This document shows, one piece after another, positions 26,426 through 40,400 of a DNA stretch of 64,000 bases (position 1 is its first letter; every line of letters begins with the position of its first letter). The notes below the pieces were generated by a model. The model saw only the letters and a list, made by a program, of their open reading frames with translations, was not told the DNA's origin and made no database searches. The stretch is taken from positions 811,675 to 875,674 of the forward strand of contig VZTJ01000539.1 of NCBI GenBank assembly GCA_013397795.1. Reading direction: 5' to 3'. The position numbers were made by a program, and so were the translations under genes. This DNA comes from Orthonyx spaldingii. Taxonomy: Eukaryota > Chordata > Aves > Passeriformes > Orthonychidae.

Positions 26426-29400
26426 CATTATGAGAGAATTTTTAGAAAGACGTAACACTGTGAATGAACCATCTGTAGAATAATTACTTAAACTTAGAGT
26501 AAGGATAGATAGATGGTGATAGATCAGTTGTATCTGATTAGGTCATATCTTTACTGCAAAATATTTAGGACCTGTGAAGATGATCTAATAAAGAGACCAA
26601 AATTATAAAATCAAAGCAGTAAAAATGGTTCCTCTTGCATTTTTTTACCTTCCGCAGTCCATATTCTTGGCATAGATTTAGGTGTTATCTGAAAAGCAGT
26701 TAGATTACTTGTCTTAATTAATTCATCTTTGGTATTTTTTATGTGAGCTTTATGCCACATTTCCAGTGCATTCCATTCATTTTTAAAGAAGGTGTGTTTA
26801 GTATAATCTGTATTTATTTTACATGTTTCCTCTGTTGGATTTCAGCCATGTAAAATAAATGCTATGTTTGTTATCCCCTCTGACTGCAGTATTTCAAGGA
26901 CTTTCCCTCTTGAAGGCTTCTTTCCAAGGGTTCTTTATGTCCAGACCTGTCAGACTTTACAAACTAGGATGGAAAGATGTGTGTTTGACTTGCCTCCCTT
27001 GAATGCACATTGACTTGTTTCTGATCTAACAATGGGGAATTTGGAACTGTTTTGAAAAGAATTTAAAAATTCATGGAAGATCTGAAGCAAAAGGGGCAGA
27101 GGAATAAAGCTTTTTGAAAAGAAAATTTGCAACAAAAATATACACATAGATATAAAATATTTCTGCATTGCTGAAATCAATGTGTATTATCAGATACTTA
27201 TATGACAGATGAGTTCTGAAACTAAACTGTTTTTAATGCATACTTTAAACCAGTTATTTTATGACCATATAATTTTCAGGAAATTATAATTTTTTGTTGT
27301 GTATTCATGTGCTTTCCAAAGCTGGTGGAGTATTTAATTGACGCCTTGAGGATCTGGAGGACCTTGAGGCTGAAACAGCATCTCAAATGGTACTAAGAAC
27401 CAAAGAAAATATGGCCACACAGAAATTAACTTCTGAGGAGAGGTACAAGCTGAGTTACAGAGCTTCTTGTATTTGTGGAACCCCAAGGACAGTGTGATCA
27501 TACAGTGTCCATTTAGCCTAAATTTCTGTTTCAAGTTTTAGGAATCTTAGGTTGCATTTATTATTTCAGGTGCTTTTACCTGGACTTAAGCACCCTTAAA
27601 CAACATTCACAGTTTTAGAAGAGAATGAGATGTGATTGTTTCTTAGAATAAGATTACTTTTTTTTAACTTACTATTTTTAGGGACTTATATTAAATATTC
27701 ACTTTATAATTAACTGCCTTTTCTTATCATAGGGCTTTATTTGTGGTTTTACTATTAATTTTACTGAAATAAAAATAATAGTCACTTTTCTGCAGTTTGA
27801 TGTTCTGTGTGCAAAAGTGAGTCAGCCAGATGTGAATTTATTTTTCATTAATTCTGAAGGATAATCACATAGAATACAACTACAAAATGAGGTACAAATA
27901 AGGGAAAGGATTGTTTTTATTAAGTAAAAACATCAAAGGGATAAGCATGCCAATTGTAACAAAACCACAGTTGAATAAGCTTTTGAAAAATCCAGAGAAG
28001 TTAAAAAACAGAAAGAAATTACCGAAGTTGCCCCCAAAATTCCTAATTTCTTCTTTTCTTCCTCAAAGGTCTCAAAACAATATTTCACTTAAAGATTCAC
28101 ATCCAGTTTTGGCACATCAGAATCTACAGGGCAATTGTTAACTTGGAAGCATAGGAAAATTTAAACTTCTATATCAGTCTGGAACATCCTCTCAGCTCAC
28201 ATTGATGAGAGAAGTGCAAAGCTGAGCAACAATGAAATACTGGTCTTAATTCTGATACAGCAGGGACTGCCTTTCATTACAATGGTTAGGCCTGGATTTA
28301 CAGCAGTGTTGAGGCAGATTTTAACAGGTGTCTTGGTAGACTAAAAACTTTTCTCAACGCCCATTCTAAGCCAGAGGGAATTATGTTTCTACCTGCCTGA
28401 GAAGTTATTAGAAGACTTGTCCTGCATGTGTCCCAACATCTGTATGAATGTAGATCTTAATAAATCCAAACAAGTTCTACTGATGGTGGTGGGGGGGAGG
28501 TAATTATAATTAATGTTGTGCTCTATCAAGGTTACAAGTAGAACAAATGCTTTGAGAAAAGCTGTATGATGACAAGAGGACTAGCTTTAGTGGAAGTGGT
28601 TTCATGGCAGTAGTTAAGAGGAGTTATGGATAGTTCTTAAAGAAAAAAGTTGTTCTTCCATCTTACCTTGTTCTTCCAGGTGCTCCAAAGGTTCATTTCT
28701 TTCAACATTTATCCCCAAAAGTGTCGACTCAGCAGACTTTTGATAATCTAAGATTTTAAGGGCAATGTTAAATTCCACTTGATATCTTGTGCCTAAAATT
28801 GTCCAAGCACTAGGCATTGTTGGTTTCCAGAAAAATCAGTGAAACCTGAGAATGCTCAGCAGGTAATGTGCTGAAATCCTGTGAAAGTCTGGCATAGATT
28901 GGCTTCATATTCACTAGACAGATGTGGTCTTTTAAAATGAAAAGAAACCAAACCCTCAACCCAGTATATTTGACAGTATGGATACGATTGCAGCGTGTCA
29001 TGATATCAACTTATAAGAGACAGTATGGATTCATTAAGGGTTATTTTGCAATTAATCTGTGATGCTTTAGGATGATGAAATCCAAATTTAAATTCCATTT
29101 ATCAAACCTACTAAAACAAATTTACAGGGAAATAGCAGCATTAAGGAATTGCTTTCCCTCACCTTAATTTGGAGATTGCTATTTCCTTGACAAAGTGCTA
29201 CACCTGGCAAGAAAGTCAAAGCAGTATTTGATAGATGTAACCAGTTTGAAGGTATTAACAAACAATTTGAAATATGGTCATTATTTACTTTACAGAAAAC
29301 ATCTTAGAGAATATGATTTACACCAGCAACAAGCTTTTTGGTACAGTATAAGAATCTAGAACTACAATCTAGAAAACAGAGAGTTTAGACTAGAGAAAGT

Positions 29401-32400
29401 TCATTTAAAAGTCATGTTTCCCATATAAATTATATGCAGTTGTGCAAACATGTCAAAGTTTGGTAAATTGAATTTGTTTAATGTGAACAATCTTTGACCA
29501 AAATAATAGCATAGCTTGAGAAAAAGACATCATGCTATTTTCATAAAGTTTGTATAACTCAATGCAAGAAAGAACTCAGCTGTAATTCTGTGGAGAACTG
29601 TGATCTATTAGATCCATCTCCATAAAACAAGCTCATAAATGTGTTTTAATTTCTTTAGGTGGTCTATATTCTAGAGACAATGTTGACACAAAAACATAGA
29701 TACATTCTTTTTCATTGGTTGAAATTTCTTGGATGCCAGAGCCCTAATAGGTGCTATTGGAATTAACTGCTTAAGTAAAGAAAGAGTTTGTGCAGGTGAT
29801 GGCTAGAAGAGTGGAAAGAAATTTACTAGTAGCCATGTTTTTCAAGTACATAAAAAAGCAGTGTAATTTTACTTTGAAAAAGACATATTTTCAATATGAG
29901 GAGGCACCAACAATTGTAGCATCAATAAATATTATTTTTGGATAAATCAATATGCTGTATAGCAGCTAGGAGATGTATAAAAACTGAAGTGGTCATTCCT
30001 TTCCAAACAAATTTAATAGTTAATGTGTTGACCATGGGAGAAGCTGAAATTTGCATGTGGGTCTAGAATTAATCCAATTTTTTTTTAAAATGTGTTTAAA
30101 TTTTTGAGCAAAATTATCAACAATTACAGGCTTCTGGCCAAGTCCTATGAAGCACTGATTATTATGGCCATAACCTAGGACATTACCATGGCATATTGTG
30201 GGTAGTTCTGTTGATGTTTTCAAAAGTTAACCATGTCCTGATTTCCTGGTTGTCTGAACGAAGGCTTTTCAGGAAACTAAGGTGAATTAGTGAAACTTCA
30301 TGATTGTTGTGGAACTGAAGAAAAATTCTTCATAACAACCTGGTTCAAAAGAGTATCGTCCAAAAACATGGGACATTGAACAGTGGGCTCTTTCTAAAGA
30401 AGTCTGTGCAGTGTCACAGTTCACCAAGAGGCTGCCGAGGGGATTAAAGGTCAGTACATACCAAAGTAATGAGTCTAATCTAATCTCTGAAAGAAATAGG
30501 ATTTCCAGCTAAAACTGGAACATTTAATTACATTTTGAATTATGCAGATTCAGGAGATGTATTTTCCCATGAACTAGGGAGGTTGGGAAGGGGCTGCAAA
30601 GTGAAAATCTGACACAGTTTGCTGCCAGCGGTATAAGGAGGGAAGGAGAGCTCATCCAGTGAGATGTCTGAGGCATCAGTCCTCTCTTAGACTGATATGA
30701 TCTAAAATATCTGCACTGAATCTATCAGGATTTTTCAAAGCAGGAAAGGGAATATAAATTCACCCTCCCCTAAAGCAATGTTAAAACTCACCATTATAGT
30801 CCCATTATTAGTTAATGAGTCATTTATCTACAAACCTGTGCTTAACTGGGACACGGGATCTCCAGTTTATCAGCAGTTGAAATGGCTAACTACTATGTAT
30901 TGAAGCACACAGAACTGTGTGGGCTCAAAGTCAGTTTTTATGTCCTCATTTATAGGTCAAATCACATGCAGCTTTACTTGTTTTGCAGTTCCAACTACCA
31001 CTTGTGTGTAGATTCTCTGGAGAGAGCTTTGGTTTAAATGGAAGAGAGAATGCAGCTCTGTTGTTGACACTGGGGTGGCTGTCAGGGACATTTTGCCTTC
31101 CACAGAGGTCATAACTTGTCACTGAATCCCATTGTTGGCAAGGAAGGGACTGGTTTTCATGGCATTGCTATTTGTTTTTGATTTGGTCTCCTCCTGAGTG
31201 CACAGATTACAGGCCAGTAAACCTCTCTTTCACTGACTAGTATGGGAAGTTCCAGTCTCTCATAAACTTTAAATAAATCTTAACTCCAGAATGCTGCCTT
31301 TTGGAGATTAAATTTCTCAATGTTTTCCTGTGTTTTTAGCCCAAGGGTGCTGTTGACAGAAAGCAGTGTTTTCATTCCTTGATTGCTGTCTCTCTCTATA
31401 ATTTTTTTTGTATGTTGTATTTTTCTGCATTAGTGGGGGTATCTGTGTTTGAAAAAGGATTACATTAGTCAAAACTTAAGACAGATAATTTGCCCCCTTT
31501 CTTTACTAACTGACAGGAGCCTAAGCTGCACATAATCTTTTGAAAAATATGGCCTTTTTGCAGCCTATTGGAAATTTCAGAACCAGAAGATTTAACCTCT
31601 TAATACAAGTAATTGAAAAGCTGTTGATTTTTGACAGTGGCAGCCAATAGTCGTATAAGCTGCCTGAGATTAATTTTTTTAGAATTTTTTTTTTCTAAAC
31701 AGCTCATTGTCCTGTATATTTCCCTTATTTGGGATAATTTATAGTCTTTACAGCAGTGAAGGCAAAAATGAGACTTCCTTAAACAATTGCCTTGAAGGCA
31801 AAAGAGAAATCATTGCTTTAAACCTACATTTTGAACACTATCATTTTGGAGATACAAACTGAAGCAGATCACCAATGTTCTGTTGAAAATGTTCTGTAAC
31901 ATAGATATATCAAAAGCGTAGCACATCTACGTGGCTTGCTAGTACTCAAAGAGAATCTTTAAAATATTTTTCAAATACTCTGAGGGAAGAGTTATCAAAT
32001 CTGAGCATATTTCAGTCCGATGTAAAACTGTTTTGTGTGCAAAATACTAGAGCTACCTCTCAGTGCAGATGCTTGTGTCACACATTATTTTTCTTCAGGA
32101 AGATCTTCCAGAATTTTCACAATTCTCTGTTGTGTGTTCCTCTGTCCCAATGTGGATCTATAATGCAAACCTGGTTTGGACATTCTGGAGAGCTACTTCC
32201 TAAAACTTTAATCAATAAAGCATTGAAGTAGGGTGCATTCTAATGTACTCTCATCAGAGGAATTTTTGTCCTGCAGTGGTTCACAAGTTCGCAGGTAAAG
32301 TTAAAAGTTACTTGCTGCTTCTCTCATGGAGAAAGCTCTATGTTTGTCTGCCATGGAAACCTTTCCTGAGATTTCGTAGTTGTCAAGGATGGGTTCAGAG

Positions 32401-32599
32401 TTCATAGAGCTTTTTATTGTGCCCTTTTTGAGGGATAGAGGCTGATTTGCAGCACTATTTAAAGCAAAGATGCCAAATGAAAGTTCTTCATTTTAAGTTT
32501 GTGCTTACACAAAGCTTCTTTGTGGTTTTTTAGACCTGTCAGACTTGTCAGGCATGGTAAGAAAAAGTATATTGTTTCCAGCACTTGGATTCCTTTCCT

Positions 32600-32970
32600 T
32601 CTGACATCTGCCACTCTGTAAAGATGATAAATTCCTGCCTCATTAGCCAGGGGTGTGGGATTACAGGCTGACAACACATTAATCACCAGCTTCTGTGGCA
32701 GGCTGACTAGCAATAGGCATTGTTAACAAAACTTTTCTAATATGTCACTCTTCTCTATGACAGCCTGTAATCAATCATCTTGATTGACAGTGCTGATAGA
32801 TTACACTATTTATACTTTGTGTAATGAAAGATAGCGTTTCCACCTACTGTCATTTCTAGGCTAGCATTGGAGGATCACTGAATAGAAACAAACACAACAA
32901 AAGCCCCAGGCCTCAGCTCGGCATTGTGAAGTTCAGTCAGACAGCGCTGTAGGTCTTTTGTGGTAGCTTT
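32600..32970. promoter_or_regulatory. Candidate enhancer with perfect PBX-MEIS-type site
   Basis: A non-repetitive block whose centre contains TGATTGACAG at 32781-32790. This is the established decamer bound by PBX-MEIS heterodimers. The site lies in a short inverted repeat, TCAATCA-TCT-TGATTGA (32771-32787). Nearby are acacattaatcaccag (32673-32688) and ctgatagattacac (32793-32806). The block lacks coding or transposon features. Regulatory function is inferred. Confidence 0.38.
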
Positions 32971-33849
32971 CAGATGACGTGTATTGTTGGGGAACCTGGT
33001 AAGCACTTGCCTTTAAGTAACCCTTGAACTGAGTGTTTCTTTGCTGACTTTGTTGCAATAAACTGCCAGGTCAAGTTCAGGCAGGTAGGAGACCGTGTTA
33101 ATCATGTGGTGGCTGTTGCTCCTTTTCCCATCCTGTCTGTCTTCTCTTGCTGACAACCCTCCACCCCCAACCCCAACCAAGATGAGAGGTGATTTAGATG
33201 TTGATAAAATGTGTGTGTGTGTGTTTCATGATTTAGAAGGCAAAATTATACGTGTTTCCCGTAATTGTATGGTGCAAGGAAAGTAAACATAGGGAGGAAG
33301 TGCAAAGCCAACTTGCCAAGACAGCAGAATCTGTGTTAGAGCTTGTTTGGCTTTTGAAACTTAGGAAATTAAGAACAATATCAGGATTAAAGTACATAAG
33401 CAAATTGATGTCTTGTTTTGGTTTTGATATAGCTGTTTCTGGTTCTAGAATTGCTTATTACTTTTATTTCTTCTTTGCTTCCTGATGTTATTTTATTTGG
33501 CTGTAGTGGAAGATACAGTCAACAGGACAGAAGTTTCTTGTCGCAAATATCGGTTAGAATGGATTATTCTTTTTTACAATTGACTTCTATAGATTTCTGT
33601 TGATTAATTGCAAATAAATGCAGCCTTTATGTTATTATAGTGCCTCAGATATCATTATATATCTTCATTTCTGTATGCATCCTGATAATTTTCTTAATAT
33701 GCTTTATTGATATATTTATTTATCTGTCTACCTCTCTTTTCCTAAAAGCATTTGCACCTTTTTTTCCTCATTGGAAAGGTTCATGTGCTAAGTCACAATA
33801 AGAAACTTAAAATTCAACCTTTGGAACGTAGGAAATATGAGCTGGAGCC

Positions 33850-34290
33850 TAAATTATGGTGCTTGGGAGTTGAGCTAAATTTAGGCATTTGGACAGGAAC
33901 AAGGGTGGAGAAGATCGTCTAAACTTTAATCTCCCTGAGAAGAGTTTCATTGTGAGGCCACAATGATTAATGAGAAACCTGACCATCTGATTAAAGCCCT
34001 CAGTGTCACAGGACATGATTAGTAGGTGACAGAGACTGTAACAGTATCCAGCCAAGCCTTGTTTCTTTCACAGCTCAGACTGTTATATGATTAATGTCCC
34101 CAAGGGCTATCTCCAGGTCAGGCAGGGAGAACCTGTCAGAACAGGTGGAAGTGACAAATTCTGCAGAAACTCCTTTTGCAAGAGAGGCAGCACGCAAGAA
34201 TGGATGAATGGGGAGGATTCCAGATGGGCTGGTTGACCTTTCTGTACTCTGAACAGACACCAAGAGCATCATGGGAATGAAACATAGTAA
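33850..34290. promoter_or_regulatory. Candidate conserved noncoding block
   Basis: About 440 bp, richer in GC than its surroundings. It contains repeated ATTAA/GATTA cores (caatgattaatgagaaacc near 33961, atgattaatgtcccc near 34087) and E-box-like CAGGTG near 34143. Minus-strand open frames of 65-68 codons at 33849-34272 have no family signature and are probably accidental. Enhancer function is inferred from texture only. Confidence 0.28.
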
Positions 34291-34426
34291 GTATCAAAAA
34301 ACTGCAGATGTTCCATAGTTATTGAAGAATTATAGCATTGCCAAGTTGGGTTGGTAAAATGCACCACCCGTCATATTATTGCCACTGGTTTACACTTTCT
34401 GATATGCTGGAGGAGACTGTAGATCT

Positions 34427-34428
<2 letters not shown>

Positions 34429-34457
<29 letters not shown>
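34429..34457. repeat. (TG)n microsatellite, about 14 units
   Basis: An uninterrupted TG dinucleotide run followed by tatgg. It is likely to vary in length between individuals. Confidence 0.98.
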
Positions 34458-34460
<3 letters not shown>

Positions 34461-37400
34461 GACTAGATAAAATACCACACACTGTGTTTTATGGCAAGAG
34501 GGGAAGATTCTTTGCTTCAGTACAGATAAGGGTTGATAGAGTTGATGCTTTAGTATAGCATTTTCCTGTGCCAGTATATATAATCTATCTAATTCTCATC
34601 AATACTGCTCCATTTAGGGCAAGACAATCTTGGAAGTTAAAATGGTTTATAAAAATCCTCATTCCTTTTTATTAGGTGGTGGTTATCTAGTAAGGTATTT
34701 TATATCTTCCAGAGTACTTTCACCTCTTAGGTCATAGGTTCAAATCCCCAGCTTAAGTATCCTGACACACTCCACCTTAAACATCACACAGCACAGAATT
34801 AGCAAGAGGATTGCTAAAGTATCATCTTTCAGATAAATAGATCTTTTCATTTAATCATAGGAATGGTATAAAGTATCTTCGTAGTACTACACAGGCAGAG
34901 AAGAGAGTGTTAGCACTGGGGCCCTTATGGAATTTGCTCTGCATGCAGCTAATTTTCAAAACAAAACTAAAAATGAAACTAGAGAATAGGATTTCCCCCT
35001 TTGCTAAATGAAGAAGCTACTTCTGTGCAAACCTTACTGCTGTTTTATCATTGCTATTGGTATTTGATACCATTTTTAGCCATTTATAATGTTGCTTTCT
35101 TCAGCTTCTCTTTTAGTATATGCAGAGTATCTTCCTCAGTTTAGTTATAAAAAGTCAATTTCCTTTTTCATATTTTTTTTTCTCAGCTTTATGTACCTTT
35201 GAGAAGAATGGCTTCTTTTCCTTTCATGGAAGGAAAAGAACCAGCCCTAGTTAAGCTATTGTGCTTCAACATTAGACTTTACAGTTAACTGAACTTTAGT
35301 TTGTATTTTCACCACTTTAAAGGAAGCCATTCTGAATAAAGGCTCTCATTTCTGTGGTTCGAAGACTAATTTTTGTTCTTTGCCACTGTTTAAACTGTCA
35401 GATTCAGCTTTGGATATGGTAAATGCTATGCTCTGTTGAGCAAATCAGCTGCCATATGCTATAATTTACACTCTCTGAAACTTTATTGGCTAGGCAAAAG
35501 GTCATTTTTCAGAGTGGTTTTCCCAATATAAAATGAATAGAAGAAACAGACACTTCAGTGGACTAGTGAGTGAAGATGGGAAAGCTCTTCTTATGTGCAT
35601 GGTCACAGAGTGGTAAACAGAGAGAATATAGGTAATAAACCCTAGAAGGACAGAGGGAGTGAACCAAAATCTCTCACTTGAACACTCCAGATTTTGAAGT
35701 CCAATTCAGTTATTTTCTATTTTTGTTAAAAAAGCCACAAATGCACAAATCTGTTGTAGCATAAAGATTTAAATAGCAATTTCAAGCACTATCTCTTACT
35801 CGGTTCCAACAGAAATGATAGAGTTTGATAAATTGTGACAACTTCTCTTGTAAATAGTTTGCCTAGTTCTTGTTTGTTTCAAACTTTGCTATCAGTTTTT
35901 CAAACTCTTGTCATTGTAGATGCTTTGCTGTAGTTTGATCTGTAAATCAGAAAGGAAGGCTGGATATGAATTGCTTGTCTGATACAACAGGAGACAGGAC
36001 TGACTTTTTAACCCTCTGTGCAACCCTTGGGGGAAATGAAAACAAGCACAATGCATAGAATTTTGCTATCCTAGTTAATGAAGGTCATGTTAATTTTAGG
36101 GGTAATCTGCTAATCCAGAAGTAGAAAAGCGATATCATGGTGCAATATTCCAGTGTGATCACATTAGCAACTTATGTAATTTGTCTCATACAGTTCAATG
36201 CCTGAGGCAGTCTACCTGAATTTAGAATTACCCTAATGAGTCTTAGTAGTAGGGAGGTGCAGGTGTGCATCTGTTGTATTTGTAATATACTCAGGTGTGT
36301 TTGTTGTGATTGGTAACACTAATGAAAGCTTAATGTCTGTTTCCATAGAGAGTTGCAAGGATGGCTCTGTTTCTTTAACTTGTAGGATGTGTGTTTGTAA
36401 TGTAAAAGGAGCTTGTGAATTAATAGTAATTAAGGCATATGACTCCAAGACTGATTAAACATTCCTGTGGAAGAACACCTACAATGAAATGGATATCATC
36501 TTCATCATCATCATGCAGACAAAATGCAAGAGGCTGCTGTAATAAAGTTAAAATGAAGTTATGTCTCTACAAAAATGTTCATTAAGATTTTAAAATATAG
36601 CATTGGACATGAACGGCTGTCCATGTTGTGTATACAACTTGTACAGTGCTACTTGTCTCTAGACCTGTATTGAGCCTTGTTAAGAACTGCTGCTGCCTAA
36701 TGAATGAATTGTGTAGGGGGTTTTATGGTTTTCTTTTGAGACATTTACTGTCAATGCCAGGGATGGGAGGAGGGAGAAGTATCCCACTCCTCACTGGAGT
36801 AGCTAAGCCTGCAATGAACTTAATGTGCACCTCTGCTCTTTCAGAAAAATCTGTTTCATTGATGACCACCTGAAACTATGCAAGCGGAATAGTTATTTGA
36901 CTTGACAAGTTGCACAGTTCCACGGAGAGGACTTGTGTGTGGAGATAGAGTTTTCTGATTTAGCTCTATGCATAAATTCTTTTGAACACATAGAGGCCCA
37001 GTTTTTGAAAATCTGTATACATGGTCAATGGCCTTTAACATACTGGTAGGTCCATCTTGCCACTGCTGCATGGCTGTGGGAGAGCTCAGCTGTTCTTCAC
37101 AACCATATCCTTCTTTCCCAAGATGGAATATGAACTGAAAATGAGTTGGCATTTTCATCATATTGTAGCTTGCAGGGACAGCATAGTGCTCCATCAGCAG
37201 GGCTGAAATGCTTGAGTTCCCTGTAGTCACAGATCTGAGTTCCAGCTGATCTACTGCTGTGAAAGATGACATGTAGATACTTTTAATGCATCTCCTCTCA
37301 CCCGTCATCTTGAAAATATATAACAGCAATCTGGATGGTTTCCCTTGTCATGAAGATGGGTTTGTCCCTCTATTCTTGGTCAAGTTAGGAGTGATGCTAA

Positions 37401-40400
37401 TTGTCAGCCTGTGAACATGGACACAAAAATGGCCATTAAATTTTGTGCTCTGCTGTTTAATCCGTGCTAGAGGGGATCGTGTTTTTGTTACAGGTAAATC
37501 TAACTTTGGGCATTCCTGAATGCCCAAGTACTCTAGCATGTCTGGATTTCCTTTACATTAGGAGTTCTTTTTAACGGATGTATTTACAGTGTGAATGCTG
37601 CTGTGCTTCATTTCTACTTGAAACAGTACTTTGCTAATAATTATATATAATTTTTCTTGTCATGATCTGTTACGTAATTCGGATGAGGACTATGAGAATT
37701 ACACAGAGAATCTTTCTAATACTGTGCCAGCTACCCAACCACTTTTTACCAGTTTTTCAAAGAACATGGAGCAATATGCCAATAATAAGCTTAGAAAGTA
37801 TATATGAAGCTCCTGATAATGTGACACGATTTTTTTTTTCCTTACTTTTGCTCTTTGTTTCATCTTAATTAGTCCCAGTAGGAAAGATTGATTTTTTGTT
37901 TTTTTTTTTTTTAAAGCCTTGTAGCTAACATCTGTTGGTATTCCTGGGGTCATGCTTGCTCTGTCCTATATTTGACATTTCTTGTAAAAGAAGAGGAATT
38001 TGTTCATATTGACATTAGCTGCCTTGGTATCTCTCAGTGGTGCAGATGGCCTGTGAATAAAGACATCAAGCTAATAGGCAAGATGACAAGCCTTGATAGC
38101 ACTGGTGTTCCTCATGCTTAAATGGCAGGGCAGCATAGATTGCTTTTGCTGGGGATATGCTTGGTCTGCTGGCACTAAAGCATATGGAATTAGTTAAAAA
38201 TGCAGTGGGATCCTGGGAAAAGGATAGTACCTTGAAAATCCCTGGCTGGCTGTAACAATTTCTTCTTTTCAATGTAGTATTTCTTTGAGGGGCGAGAATT
38301 AAAGAAAAATGTATGCATGCGAAAGAAAGATCCCTGATTTAATCTAGATACTTAGTGATTGTTGCTGTTTAATGCATCAGAATAAAACGTTGTTGAAAGA
38401 CTTCTTTGTTACATTGTTTGCTGGTGTGATGTTCTTACAAGTAAACAACAAGCTTCTTGTGTGATAAGAAAGGTAAAATGAAACATCTGAATCTAAATGA
38501 ACATGTGCAGGTTACAATGTAAGTACATATTAAAATATTATTGTGCGAGTGTTTTGGAAAATGTCATAGAGCCCCAAATATGGCAAATCTGTTTCTTCCA
38601 TGGTGGACATTTATATTATCCTCTGGAGAAGGCATGCTGGAAATCTTGGCATTTTCAAGTCAGCGCATTGCTTCACATAGTAGAATAGAAAGAACAGCCA
38701 GATATTTAAAGTCTAACAAACAAAGCATGAAAGAAAAAGGATAATTAAGCTCTCAAGAAGCACAGTATTAATAAGTTTCAATAATTTTAGCAATGCAGTT
38801 AGTTGGTAGAGCTAGTGGCTTGGGGATTCTATGTCTTATATGGTGTGTAGGGTTTTTTCCCCAGGGCTTATTTGGGATAAAATATGCTTAGGATTCAGAG
38901 AATTCAAAGGGATTTTAGCTAATTGGTATAGGCACCAAATTCAGGCTTTCTAAAGCCAGCATTTACTAAAGTTGACCTTAAATAGTATTATGGTGTTAAA
39001 ACTGAAAAATGGGGAAAGGAAGAAACAGAATTTTACCCTCCCCTTCTTGTATTTAAAATAAAGTTATTCCCATTAGAAAGACATTTTCTCTTCTCCAGCC
39101 AGATGTGACACACCAACACTGAAGACTTAACAAGCTCTTCTTTAATAAAGGAAAATCAGTCTTGGTTGAAATATTTCCACTTCATGAAAGGCAGAAAGCA
39201 AATATCTAAATAAAACCAGATTTTATTTTGAAACTGAGTTCCCACAGTCTAGGGTATGTAATTACAAATGGGTGAAATATTGTTGAAAAAAAGAAAAACC
39301 AAACCAACAAAAACCCTGAAAAACTAAACCAAACAAAAAGAAAATGCAAAACAAGAGAGTCACTTAGAAGTATTTTGGGATGTACTACAACCACATAAAA
39401 AAGCTAATACTTTTTTCAGTTTGTATCTCTTGACAAATCACATTTGAATTTACTGAAAACTCAGTGAGCAATGCAATCAAAAATTATCAGGTATATTGTT
39501 GTGGTATGTTTGAGTCTACTGTAACTAGAAACAGCAAATTGTGTTCTTGTCTTTCAGGACTGGAGTCATCTCTTCTCACTTGCTTTGGACAATGTTTTTG
39601 AACTTCTCAAGATGAGAAGTGATTTCTACTACTTCAATAAGAGATTTTCACAGGTGTATTTGCCACTTAATGAGGCTTGAAGACAAACACATAAATGTTT
39701 GCATGAGTGAGGATTTAGGAGTGTTTGTATCTGTAATGCATAATAATATAAATGTTGCTGAGATTGAGCAATACTGTGTTTCTCTTCTGCCTGCTCCCCT
39801 CATCTCAATTTTAAGAATCCATTATGGGCCAGCCACATAATAACTTTTGTATGAGGATCCCAGGACTTCTCAAGATGAATTAATTAAGCTTCTTTGAATG
39901 AGGGGAGAACTTTACAGATTACATTTGCACAGTTTGTAGAGATGCTATGACATGCATTAGGCACATGAATGAAAAGTGAGCAAAAGGTTCAAGCCGACTA
40001 ACTTTCAAAAGTTCAGATTTGAAGTCACAGAAATACTTATTTCAAAAGGTGAAAATACAAAGGTAATCAAAATAGACTTGTAAAAGCAGAAAGTCATACA
40101 AGTGAGCTTGGTAGCTGGCATAGCTTCTGGGAGAGGTGTGTGAAGCTTTACATGCAAAGACTTTAATGCACATAGTTGGTTCAGGGTTGTGCAAATCTAG
40201 GGATATTGGCAGAAGTGGTGTCTTATTCTATATGTGTCAAATGTTAAGCCATCTCTTACACTTGAACGACAGCCAAGACTAAGGGTTGTGAATGTTCAGC
40301 TTACTGAATTCAAGGATGGGTTTTGGATAAATGATCTTTTGCATCCAGACCTTTTACCAGCTCAATTACTCCACTTTATCGACAGCTAGAGTTGCTCTTT

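Noticed and set aside
27911..28141. Lys/Pro-rich 76-codon plus-strand frame
   Set aside because: It looked protein-like at first (NPEKLKNRKKLPKLPPK), but A-rich sequence gives this composition; no acceptor precedes it and no family fits.
36500..36520. (TCA)n-like run, atcttcatcatcatcatgc
   Set aside because: Only four or five imperfect units; too short to call a microsatellite.
36856..37329. 157-codon minus-strand open frame, the longest in the window
   Set aside because: No recognised domain, mixed composition, no splice or promoter context, and no match to a known protein family. Length alone is within chance for 64 kb on six frames.
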